Shown: positions 34,656 to 42,553 of the stretch, in pieces
Numbering within the stretch: the stretch's first letter is position 1
Layout of the letters: each line of letters starts with the position of its first letter
Source of the DNA: Pseudidiomarina planktonica
Lineage (GTDB): Bacteria > Pseudomonadota > Gammaproteobacteria > Enterobacterales > Alteromonadaceae
Direction: 5' to 3'
Assembly (NCBI RefSeq): GCF_900177775.1
Contig: NZ_FXWH01000001.1
Coordinates: forward strand, 682,001-746,000
Length of the DNA stretch: 64,000 nucleotides
Program-made: the position numbers and the translations under genes
Notes under the pieces: generated by a model
What the model was told of the DNA's origin: nothing
Databases searched by the model: none
What the model saw: only the letters and a program-made list of their open reading frames with translations

Positions 34656-37600
34656 CTAAAAAAAATCTGCAAAGTGATAAACGTCGACACTGTGTCGTGT
34701 TAGGCGCAGGTGCGCCGCATTATGGTCAAAACCCGTCATTATTGGAGCCTGTAAATGGAGTGCCGGTTCTGGATTGGTTAACCAAAGCATTTCCATTGTC
34801 GGACTATCAAATTGATCTTGTACTCGGTTATAAGTCTGAATTCATTTCTAAACATTATCCTGAAATTGAAACTTTTGTTAACGCTGATTGGAAGTCAACG
34901 GGAAGTGTAGCTTCCCTACTCAAAGTTAATCTGGACGAAATAGATGAGTTAGTCGTTTGCTACGGTGACATTCTGATTCGAAAAACGCTTGTAGAGAGTC
35001 TTTTAGCATGTCCTGGTGACCTAGTTATTGCTTGGGACAGTCAATGGCAAAATCGATATATTGCCAGAGATCAAAAGGACATTTCTGAGAGTGAAAAAGT
35101 AATAGTTAATGACCATAAGGTACAACGAACCGGGCGTGATATTCCGCAGTCCTGGGCGTCCGGGGAATTTATAGGTCTGGTAAAATTTGGTGGAACTGCT
35201 CTTAGCAAATTAAAAAGAATTAAAGCGGAAGCTTCAGATGAAATAGCTAATCTATACCTCTCAAATCTCATTGAAAAATATCGGATAGACGGATTTTCAA
35301 TTAATGAAGTAGACGTTTGTGGCGACTGGGCCGAAGTCAATAACCCACAGGACATTGCTCGATTTGTATTAGGAACGAAAGCTGAGACATTAGAGCGTCT
35401 CAGAAGCGTGATCACCGTTGCTAACATTCAGGAACAAGTTTCATTTACAACCAATCAATGGAAGCAAGATAAAGAAAGTGTACTAACTGAAATCCGCTCA
35501 AAATTTGGCAAAAAAAAGCTGATTGTGCGGTCTAGCGCGAAAGGTGAAGACGGTTTTGAGGGGTCGTTCGCAGGTGCGTTTAAAAGTGTCCTTGACGTTG
35601 ATAGTTATAGTGGTCTTGAAGCGGCGGTAAATGATGTTATTGAATCATACCGTAATCCTCAGCCCGAGCATCAAGTTCTTATTCAGCCGATGATAGAGGA
35701 TGTTGCATTAAGCGGTGTAGTTTTTACTCGAACGCTAGAACACAGTGCTCCTTGGTATGTCCTAAATTATGATGAAACCGGCAGAACGGACACAATAACG
35801 TCCGGAGCAAATAATTTATATAAAACCTTGTATGTTCGAAGAGATGCTTCTGATGACGACATCACGGATCAAAGAATGAGACCGGTGATTGAGTCAATTA
35901 AAGAGATTGAGAATCTGGTTTCTTATGATGCCCTGGATATTGAGTTTGCGGTCGATAAAAGTGGTCAGGTACATATTCTGCAAGTACGACCTATTACGGT
36001 CACTCCGCCCAATAACTTTGATGTCAATGAAGCCGTTTTCGAGCGTATGTTCGAAGCAGAGCAGCAATGGCAGAGCCGCGCGGAACCTTTACCGCATATT
36101 CTCGGTCAGCAACCAATATACGGCATTATGCCGGACTGGAATCCTGCGGAAATTATTGGTGTGAATCCGACCCCGCTCGCGCAGTCGTTATATGAGTATC
36201 TTATTTTAAATGAAACTTGGGCGACACAGCGCTCTGAATATGGTTATCGAGATGTGAGACCTCTGCCATTGTTGGTAACCTTTGCTGGTAAACCTTACGT
36301 TGATGTTAGAGCTAGTTTTAATTCTTTCATTCCGGCGGTTGTTTCAGACGAGCTCGCAGAAAAGCTGGTAAATTCTTACTCAAAAAAACTTATTGAGAAC
36401 CCGCACTATCACGACAAAATTGAATTTTATGTTGTTCCTACTTGTATGGGGCCAGAATTCTCCCGTTGGGAAGACTGGCTGAGAACTGACGTGGGAATGA
36501 CGGAGGAGGAGATTGACACTTTTGCTGAAGGATTACGTCAAATCACTGTCGCCGGAATTGAACGAACGGCTGCTGATTTAGAGCAAGTCAGAAAGTTGGA
36601 GAAACGATTCTATAAGGTTCAAGACCGCATTCCTGAGAATGATAAGTCGTCGACGGCGTGGATCCGAAGCTTATTAGATGATTGCCGGTTGAACGGAACC
36701 TTGCCATTCGCGCACCTGGCTCGAAGCGCGTTTATTGCAGTGACTATGCTTCGCGAGGGTGTCTCAGTTGGTGTCATCAGTCAAAAGGCCATGGACGAAT
36801 TCTTAGCGAGCGTCAGAACCGTTTCTCATGAACTTGGTACTGATGCTCAAAAAGTTAATAGCAAAGAAATGCTTTGGCGTGAATTTGTCGAAAAATATGG
36901 ACACCTACGTCCCGGAACTTACGATATTACTTCGCCTTCATACGCCCGCAGTCCGAACAAGTACTTAAAGCCGATAGTAGACAAAACTAGTGCGGTGGTC
37001 TCTGAAGACAATAGTGATACTCGCACTTGGGATAATGAAAAGGTCGCGTTGTTTGAGTTACTCAGAAGTTTGAATCTAAAGGTAGATGATGATGATTTTG
37101 AGGGTTTTCTAAGAACGGCCATTGCGGGTCGTGAAGAAGCCAAGTTTATCTTTACCAGAAGCTTGTCTAAAGCATTAGATTTAATTGAAGTATGGGGAAC
37201 GCAGAATAACTTGTCCTTAACGGAGATAGCCAGTTTATCCATTCAAACTATATTTGATCTGACAGATTCATACTCTTCTGCAAGTAGTATCAATCACTAC
37301 ACCATGGCTATGATTCGATTAAAGGAGCTTGAACGGTCAGTGTCGGCTGCATGTGCACTTCCACCGCTTTTGTATTCAAGTAAGCATTTTTACTCTTTTG
37401 AGTTAAGTGGTAGCGAGCCAAACTTCATTGGTTCCCAGTCAGTGATAGCAAACACCATTGTTTTAACGTCGAGTAAACTTGAAGGCAATATCGATTTTTC
37501 GGGCATGATAGTTCTTATTCCTCATGCAGACCCAGGTTTTGATTGGCTATTTAGTTCAAATATTGCGGGTTTAATTACCATGTACGGAGGTGCAAATTCG

Positions 37601-37735
37601 CATATTGCCATACGAGCCGCAGAATTTAACCTTCCAGCTGCAGTGGGCGTTGGAGAGGAAGTTTACAAAAACCTAATTAAGCATAACAAGATAGCTCTCG
37701 ACCCGAGAAATAAGAAAGTACAAGGAATTTTGTAA
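34652..37735 (+). CDS. Fusion: degenerate nucleotidyltransferase domain plus Cj1418-like L-glutamine kinase
   Basis: 1027 residues. Residues 1-~250 resemble a sugar nucleotidyltransferase (VVLGAGAPHYGQNPSLLEPV, CYGDILI, CGDWAEVNNPQD), but the signature Arg and Lys are replaced. From ~260 to the end (about 775 residues) it is PEP-synthase-like. The ATP-grasp half has RSSAKGEDGFEGSFAG from R293, GVVFTRTL and EFAVDKSGQVHILQVRPIT. A middle region of ~500 residues follows, and then the swivelling phosphohistidine domain with His984 in MYGGANSHIAIRAAEFNLPA. There is no PEP/pyruvate TIM barrel, so it is not PEP synthase. The order ATP-grasp, middle, His domain and the ~777-residue length match the Campylobacter L-glutamine kinase Cj1418, which phosphorylates the glutamine amide nitrogen using ATP. 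The next genes encode partners of that pathway. Confidence 0.78.
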   Translation: MTKKNLQSDKRRHCVVLGAGAPHYGQNPSLLEPVNGVPVLDWLTKAFPLSDYQIDLVLGYKSEFISKHYPEIETFVNADWKSTGSVASLLKVNLDEIDELVVCYGDILIRKTLVESLLACPGDLVIAWDSQWQNRYIARDQKDISESEKVIVNDHKVQRTGRDIPQSWASGEFIGLVKFGGTALSKLKRIKAEASDEIANLYLSNLIEKYRIDGFSINEVDVCGDWAEVNNPQDIARFVLGTKAETLERLRSVITVANIQEQVSFTTNQWKQDKESVLTEIRSKFGKKKLIVRSSAKGEDGFEGSFAGAFKSVLDVDSYSGLEAAVNDVIESYRNPQPEHQVLIQPMIEDVALSGVVFTRTLEHSAPWYVLNYDETGRTDTITSGANNLYKTLYVRRDASDDDITDQRMRPVIESIKEIENLVSYDALDIEFAVDKSGQVHILQVRPITVTPPNNFDVNEAVFERMFEAEQQWQSRAEPLPHILGQQPIYGIMPDWNPAEIIGVNPTPLAQSLYEYLILNETWATQRSEYGYRDVRPLPLLVTFAGKPYVDVRASFNSFIPAVVSDELAEKLVNSYSKKLIENPHYHDKIEFYVVPTCMGPEFSRWEDWLRTDVGMTEEEIDTFAEGLRQITVAGIERTAADLEQVRKLEKRFYKVQDRIPENDKSSTAWIRSLLDDCRLNGTLPFAHLARSAFIAVTMLREGVSVGVISQKAMDEFLASVRTVSHELGTDAQKVNSKEMLWREFVEKYGHLRPGTYDITSPSYARSPNKYLKPIVDKTSAVVSEDNSDTRTWDNEKVALFELLRSLNLKVDDDDFEGFLRTAIAGREEAKFIFTRSLSKALDLIEVWGTQNNLSLTEIASLSIQTIFDLTDSYSSASSINHYTMAMIRLKELERSVSAACALPPLLYSSKHFYSFELSGSEPNFIGSQSVIANTIVLTSSKLEGNIDFSGMIVLIPHADPGFDWLFSSNIAGLITMYGGANSHIAIRAAEFNLPAAVGVGEEVYKNLIKHNKIALDPRNKKVQGIL

Positions 37736-38349
37736 TGAAGCTCATAGGAATAACTCAAAGAGTCGAGAGTGTTGCTGGAAGAGATGAGGTGAGGGACTGT
37801 CTGGACCAACGTTGGGGTCAATTTATTACGGAATTAGGGTTTGTACCGGTAGCGCTGCTCAATAAGGTTCAAGACCAGAGGGCTTATTTGGAAGCATTGA
37901 ATTGCGATGGTTTTGTGCTCACTGGTGGGGGCGATATTAGTTGCGTGGACGCGCGTAGAAGCCTTGAGTTTGCAATCCTCAACCATGCTATTGAGAGAGA
38001 GCTTCCAGTATTTGCAGTATGTCGGGGAATGCAAGCCATAAGCGCTTTTTCGGGAGGGCAGCTTACGAAAATCCGGCATCACACTGGAGTACGGCATAAG
38101 CTTGTTGGTGAATGGGCCGAGAGTCGGGGGATAGATAACGTAAATAGCTACCATGACTTTTCAATTGTTGAGGAAAATCTAGGCGACAATTTGACGGTTC
38201 TAGCCTCTACAGCTGACGGAGCTATCGAGGCTGTTAAGCATGAAATTCATCCCTGGATGGGAATTATGTGGCACCCGGAGCGAGAGGAGCCTTTCGAACC
38301 CTTCGATAAACGGCTTTTTCTTGAACACTTTTGCAGGGAGCTTCCATGA
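37735..38349 (+). CDS. Class I glutamine amidotransferase-like hydrolase, probable gamma-glutamyl-CDP-amidate hydrolase (Cj1417-like)
   Basis: 204 residues of the PuuD/peptidase C26 type. GFVLTGGGDISC for the oxyanion strand, nucleophile Cys96 in AVCRGMQAIS, and His180/Glu182 in MWHPEREEP, so the triad is intact. No synthase partner of a normal amidotransferase is fused or adjacent. Its length and position after a glutamine-kinase-like gene match Cj1417 of Campylobacter, which cleaves gamma-glutamyl-CDP-amidate to glutamate and cytidine diphosphoramidate. Simple gamma-glutamyl hydrolase activity is the alternative. Overlaps the neighbours at both ends. Confidence 0.8.
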   Translation: MKLIGITQRVESVAGRDEVRDCLDQRWGQFITELGFVPVALLNKVQDQRAYLEALNCDGFVLTGGGDISCVDARRSLEFAILNHAIERELPVFAVCRGMQAISAFSGGQLTKIRHHTGVRHKLVGEWAESRGIDNVNSYHDFSIVEENLGDNLTVLASTADGAIEAVKHEIHPWMGIMWHPEREEPFEPFDKRLFLEHFCRELP

Positions 38350-38729
38350 CACACTATTTTGAAACCGAGAGCTTTGTTGAAGAGATAAGTCAGTCCCCGG
38401 AGATTGCAGCCAGCCACTATCGAGTAATCGAAAGGCTATGCAAAAAAGTAGATGTCGTAAAATCAATCTATCAACGCTACAGCTCTGATGTGGCTTCGAA
38501 GATGTCTGACCAAGAAGTGTCACATACAACGTACTGCAATTTCTTTGAATGCTTAGTGAGGGCAACAAAGATAAAGAGTGATTTGAAGTTTTTGAATTCA
38601 GCTATAAAGCTAAACAACCAGATGAAACAGAAATTGATAATTTCGCCAGAGAAGCATCGCTCTAACCAAGCCGAGTTAGACGTGTTGCTGGATAAACTTG
38701 TTAGTAATAAACGTGAAGATAATGTATGA
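38346..38729 (+). CDS. Hypothetical protein in the phosphoramidate-like operon
   Basis: 127 residues from the ATG at 38346 (ATGA overlap with the hydrolase, ribosome site CAGGGAG); the open frame starts five codons earlier. Predicted to be mainly helical and charged (HYRVIERLCKKVDVVKSIYQ, KIKSDLKFLNSAIKLNNQ), with no membrane segment, signal or known motif. I do not recognise it. Tight overlaps on both sides show it is translated with the module. It could be a carrier, scaffold or small regulatory subunit. Confidence 0.8.
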   Translation: MTHYFETESFVEEISQSPEIAASHYRVIERLCKKVDVVKSIYQRYSSDVASKMSDQEVSHTTYCNFFECLVRATKIKSDLKFLNSAIKLNNQMKQKLIISPEKHRSNQAELDVLLDKLVSNKREDNV

Positions 38730-39583
38730 GAAAAGTTCCCCTTACCGTTTTGTTCGTGGATTCTATGCTCGCTAGAATTTATTTAGCGATGTTACTTAAA
38801 CATGGATTGCTTCCCGAGAAAGTTATTGTTCTTAAAACGGATCCTCCTACATTTGGTGAGCAACTTTTTAAACTCGGTGCGGACGGTAACGATATAGCTC
38901 TTAGTGAACGCTGGCGAGAGAAACATCCCGTTCCGGATTTTTTAGCAAAGCTTTTATTGGCCGAGTTTGGACTGACACTTGCTGATTTATGCAACTGCTT
39001 AAGTTGTGTTCCCACCGCGACTGTTAGCGAGCTTAGTATTAAGAACCTGAAAGATCCTAAGTTACTCTCCGCGCTCAGAAAGGATGAAGACCAGACTTTT
39101 TTGTTTACCGGAGGCGGTATTCTGGACGATAAATTACTTTCGCTGGCAAACAGTAAATTTGTTCATATTCATCCGGGTTTTCTGCCTGACGTCAGAGGTG
39201 CAGACGGATTGTTATGGTCGTACCTGCTTAGAGGCAAACCTGGGTATACCGTTTTCTTCATGAATGAAGGTATTGATACTGGCGATATTCTGTATCGAAA
39301 AGAGTTCGACCTGGTGGACTGGCAAGGGCAGTTAAATAACTTACCTGAATACAGTATTTACGTAGGTTTGCTGCAGTTCTATGACCCTTGCCTGAGGATA
39401 ATTACATTGATTGAATTTATTGATAGTTGTTTCGCTGAAACAACACAAAGCATGTCAGTGCAAACACTTATGTCCGTGCCTGTGCGTCAGCAAACAGTAC
39501 CCGAGGGACGAACCTATTTCTTTATGACCAAATTATTCAGGGAGCGAGTTATTCATAAATTTATTCAGGAGAAGCCACTTTGA
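38726..39583 (+). CDS. Formyltransferase-family protein (formyl_trans_N fold)
   Basis: 285 residues. The central part matches the 10-formyltetrahydrofolate-dependent formyltransferase fold: FLFTGGGILDD, VHIHPGFLPDVRGADGLLW and FFMNEGIDTGDILYRKEF. The catalytic His (H149) and Asp (D184) are present, but the usual Asn two residues before the His is a histidine (H147). No C-terminal tRNA-binding domain of methionyl-tRNA formyltransferase is seen. Sugar N-formyltransferases are common in surface-sugar loci, so formylation of an amino sugar is likely. Whether the Asn-to-His change alters chemistry is unknown. Confidence 0.75.
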   Translation: MRKVPLTVLFVDSMLARIYLAMLLKHGLLPEKVIVLKTDPPTFGEQLFKLGADGNDIALSERWREKHPVPDFLAKLLLAEFGLTLADLCNCLSCVPTATVSELSIKNLKDPKLLSALRKDEDQTFLFTGGGILDDKLLSLANSKFVHIHPGFLPDVRGADGLLWSYLLRGKPGYTVFFMNEGIDTGDILYRKEFDLVDWQGQLNNLPEYSIYVGLLQFYDPCLRIITLIEFIDSCFAETTQSMSVQTLMSVPVRQQTVPEGRTYFFMTKLFRERVIHKFIQEKPL

Positions 39584-40368
39584 GAGTCATCATTTTAGCT
39601 GCTGGGCTTGGTTCACGATTACGTCCTCATACTGACGTTGTACCTAAGTGTTTAGTGAAACTGGGCGGTAAGCCGCTCATTCAATATCAACTTGAAGCAT
39701 TGCATCAGGCAGGCATTAATACTGCGGACATTGCGATTTGCAGTGGTTATCTATCTGAAAAACTTGAGTATTTGAACATAAAATTGTTTAAGAACGAGAT
39801 TTACGATAAATCAAATATGGTTGAATCACTATTCTGTGGGGAATCCCATATGCAAGAGGGTGAGGATTTATTAATTTGTTACAGCGATATCGTATACGAG
39901 CCACAGCTGATTAAGTCCCTGATCAACACCCAAGGTGAAGTCGTTGTGTCGGCCGACCTGGATTGGTTGAAATTATGGTCACATCGAATGGATAATCCGC
40001 TGGACGATGCGGAGACATTTAAAACCGATAATGGTCGTATTTGTGAGTTGGGTGAGAAACCGGATAGCTACGATGACATAGAGGCGCAGTTTGTCGGCTT
40101 AATTAAGGTTTCAGGCTCGCGTATTTCTCAATTTATCGATTTTTATAGAGATCTGAAGCAAAAAAGCGTTTACCAAGAACCGTCGGTTCAGTCCATGTAT
40201 ATGACAAGCTTACTGTCTGCCCTTATAGCTAATGATTGGGTAGTGGTGCCTTCCTATCATCATGGCGGGTGGGTTGAAGTCGATACATTAGATGATTTAA
40301 AAACCTATCAATCAATGTATGACCAGAGACGTCTTGACGGGCTGGTTAGGTTGCCCAGCTTGGAATAA
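39580..40368 (+). CDS. Nucleotidyltransferase, probable CTP:phosphoglutamine cytidylyltransferase (Cj1416-like)
   Basis: 262 residues from a TTG (TTGA overlap with the previous stop; GGAG 8 bases upstream). Complete signature: ILAAGLGSRLRPHTDVVPKC with Arg13 and Lys23, metal-binding Asp103 in CYSDIVY, and VDTLDDLKTY near the end. The segments YDKSNMVESLF, NPLDDAETFKTDNG and IEAQFVGLIKV resemble, from memory, Campylobacter Cj1416. That enzyme joins CMP to L-glutamine phosphate to give gamma-glutamyl-CDP-amidate. LicC-type phosphocholine or phosphonate cytidylyltransferases are the alternative. Last gene of the operon, convergent with the GT2 gene. Confidence 0.8.
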   Translation: MRVIILAAGLGSRLRPHTDVVPKCLVKLGGKPLIQYQLEALHQAGINTADIAICSGYLSEKLEYLNIKLFKNEIYDKSNMVESLFCGESHMQEGEDLLICYSDIVYEPQLIKSLINTQGEVVVSADLDWLKLWSHRMDNPLDDAETFKTDNGRICELGEKPDSYDDIEAQFVGLIKVSGSRISQFIDFYRDLKQKSVYQEPSVQSMYMTSLLSALIANDWVVVPSYHHGGWVEVDTLDDLKTYQSMYDQRRLDGLVRLPSLE

Positions 40369-40407
40369 TGTTGTTACGGCAAAGCAAGCTTTTATGTTAA
40401 TAAAGGG

Positions 40408-41862
40408 CTATGAACTAATCAGTGCAGTAATTAATGCTGCAGTGAATGCCGAAGCAATTATAATTTTGCTGGTGCGCCGAAAACGATGAGCACTTGTTGA
40501 TTCGCTAATAATCGCCTGTGGTGCTCGACTGACCTTTGTAACTGCTATGTGAATATCCTTAACGAGTTGTTGTTTGATTGGAAAGTAATAAATACTGGCG
40601 ACTAATATACTGTCAAAAGTGTAAGCTTCGGTGCCAATTTTCGCGGGTGCAATTACCGGAATGCCCAGCACCTTTTGACCCTGCAACTTGCTGTTGTTAT
40701 CGGCAAAAGCAACCACCTCAAACTGTTCAGGTAATTGCATGAGTGCGCGCTGTCCGGCAGCGCTGGCACCAAAAATAATAATCCGAATAGGGCTTAAATA
40801 GTTAATGCTGGCGGCTCGTTGTCGCACACCGTAATGCCAGCGCCACGGCAGGTAGTTGAAATAGTGCTGAACATCACTGCGTAATAAGGCCAGTTTACCT
40901 CGCCAGCCGGCAAAACAAGACAGCAACTGTTCATGACGGCGATTGAGGTTTTGCCACAATTTAAAAAAATGGTCGACGTCCAGACACACGCGCTCTAACT
41001 GTATCGCTTTTAGATAGTCTTCGAATTGCTGACAAACCAATTGATGCATGCGGTATTGCCCGAACGAGGCCATTGGAATAGTCAGTGACCTGTTGCCAAG
41101 CGATACTCGTTTAACTGCGGAGCTTACTTTCTTGTCGCGATTGGTGAAATTTGCAGTGTGGCGACGGTAGCGGACCAGCGGCTCTCGGAAGTAGTGAATG
41201 CTACCACCTAGCAGCGCACGAAAATACATCAGGTGGTCTTCGTAATCCGGTGCCCATATAGGCGCTTCAAAACGCTGATACAGCTCGCGAGTATAGGCCA
41301 GCGCAGCGCCTAAAAATGGCAATGGGAAAGGGTCTTGTAAGTAGTTGGTAAGCCGCTGTATCGGTTGCAGCTCAAGCGGGTTTTGTTGCCATTGATACTG
41401 AATGGTGCGGTCAGAATCTACATTATTACCGTGCTGATCAAATTCGCGGAGATCGTGCGCAATCACGTCGGGTTTGCCGTTTGCCAGCCAGGTTTCCACA
41501 ATCCTGCTCACCCGGTTGGGCGATGAAATATCATCACCCGCGGCGGCAACTACCAGCTTGCCGTCAATCAGATTATTCATTATGTGTTTAAAGTGCTCGC
41601 CAATACCTAAGTTGGTAGGGTTCACATTCACTTTTATATCGTGCGGGCCCTGGTAATTGCGGGTGGCTTGTTCAATCACTGCAACTGAATTATCGGTGGA
41701 AGCGTCATCGGAAATCACGATTTGCAGATTGGCGTAATCTTGTGCAAGTGCACCAGCAATTGCTTCTTCAAGATAGTCCTGTTGCTGAAAAACAAATAAA
41801 AACATCGACACACGCGGCAGCTCGGAACTCGTGGTTTTAGTGGTATCGTTAGCCATGCTCAC
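40408..41862 (-). CDS. Family 2 glycosyltransferase with C-terminal Rossmann-like domain
   Basis: 484 residues. Residues ~15-230 are a GT2 domain (SMFLFVFQQQDYLEEAIAGA, ISDDASTDNSVAVIEQ, AAGDDISSPNRV as the DxD region). Residues ~360-450 contain IIIFGASAAGQRALMQL with a later FADNNSKLQG, a nucleotide-sugar-binding fold like the N-terminus of PglD. A hydrophobic C-terminal tail (IIIASAFTAALITALISS) may anchor it to the membrane. It would add a sugar to a glycan. Last gene of the minus-strand sugar operon; overlaps the HAD gene by 14 bases. Confidence 0.83.
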   Translation of the reverse strand: MSMANDTTKTTSSELPRVSMFLFVFQQQDYLEEAIAGALAQDYANLQIVISDDASTDNSVAVIEQATRNYQGPHDIKVNVNPTNLGIGEHFKHIMNNLIDGKLVVAAAGDDISSPNRVSRIVETWLANGKPDVIAHDLREFDQHGNNVDSDRTIQYQWQQNPLELQPIQRLTNYLQDPFPLPFLGAALAYTRELYQRFEAPIWAPDYEDHLMYFRALLGGSIHYFREPLVRYRRHTANFTNRDKKVSSAVKRVSLGNRSLTIPMASFGQYRMHQLVCQQFEDYLKAIQLERVCLDVDHFFKLWQNLNRRHEQLLSCFAGWRGKLALLRSDVQHYFNYLPWRWHYGVRQRAASINYLSPIRIIIFGASAAGQRALMQLPEQFEVVAFADNNSKLQGQKVLGIPVIAPAKIGTEAYTFDSILVASIYYFPIKQQLVKDIHIAVTKVSRAPQAIISESTSAHRFRRTSKIIIASAFTAALITALISS

Positions 41863-42553
41863 TGTCCTTGTTACCTGAAGTTGCGGTAGTCATTGATTGT
41901 CCCGATAAAGCTGTTGCCAGTTCGGCGATATTTTTGAATATAGGTGTTTGCGGGGCCTGATTTCGCACCGTTTCTGGGCTGACTTCACTCCAGTCAGAAA
42001 CAAACACTGAGTCAATAGCGAAGGCTTTTGCGCATTGTAAGTCGTATATGCTGTCGCCGATAAATAATGAGGTTTGCGGTTCCACCCCGGCGGTGATGAG
42101 CTGTTCCAGATGCGTCATTTTGTCGGTAGGACTGCCAAAAATGCCACCATCAAACAACTTAGCCAGACCACGTTGTTTAAATATATCGCGTAATTCCTTT
42201 TGATCACCGCCTGAAATAACAGTCCAGCTGCTTGCTGATGTTTGCGCTCGAAACTCAGTTAGCCCCGGCGCGCTGGCACAACTTAGTAACTGGTCGTACA
42301 CGCGCTGTGCATAGCACTCCAGTAGTGCCTGATAGTCTGCTTCGCTAGCTTGCGGTGCGTACTTATCAAGTAGCCAACGAAATTTTTGATAACGGGAAAC
42401 TCCGCCGGTTTGTTGATGATAGGCGACCAGATCGGCCTTTGCAGCGCTGCCATAAACTTCAGCGCAATCACCAAAAGCGTCCGTTTTTACACGGTTGGCA
42501 TCTAAAATCACGCCGTCGCAATCGAACAGGTAGTGCTGGTAGTGCGATTTCAT
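41849..42553 (-). CDS. HAD-superfamily hydrolase
   Basis: 234 residues. All four HAD motifs are visible: FDCDGVILDA, VISGG, the lysine in SPTDKMTHLEQL, and IGDSIYDLQCAKA. A cap domain sits between motifs I and II as in phosphoglycolate phosphatases. In this operon, overlapping a NeuA-like gene by ATGA, it may dephosphorylate a sugar-acid phosphate before CMP activation, as KdsC-type enzymes do. The substrate is unproven. Confidence 0.85.
   Translation of the reverse strand: MKSHYQHYLFDCDGVILDANRVKTDAFGDCAEVYGSAAKADLVAYHQQTGGVSRYQKFRWLLDKYAPQASEADYQALLECYAQRVYDQLLSCASAPGLTEFRAQTSASSWTVISGGDQKELRDIFKQRGLAKLFDGGIFGSPTDKMTHLEQLITAGVEPQTSLFIGDSIYDLQCAKAFAIDSVFVSDWSEVSPETVRNQAPQTPIFKNIAELATALSGQSMTTATSGNKDSEHG

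Noticed and set aside
34652-37735. Phosphoenolpyruvate synthase or pyruvate phosphate dikinase supplying PEP to the mutase
   Set aside because: The PEP/pyruvate TIM-barrel domain is missing and the domain order (ATP-grasp, middle, His) differs from both enzymes; the neighbours fit glutamine kinase better.
40369-40407. A terminator between the convergent phosphoramidate and GT2 operons
   Set aside because: No convincing GC stem with T-run was found in the 39-base gap.
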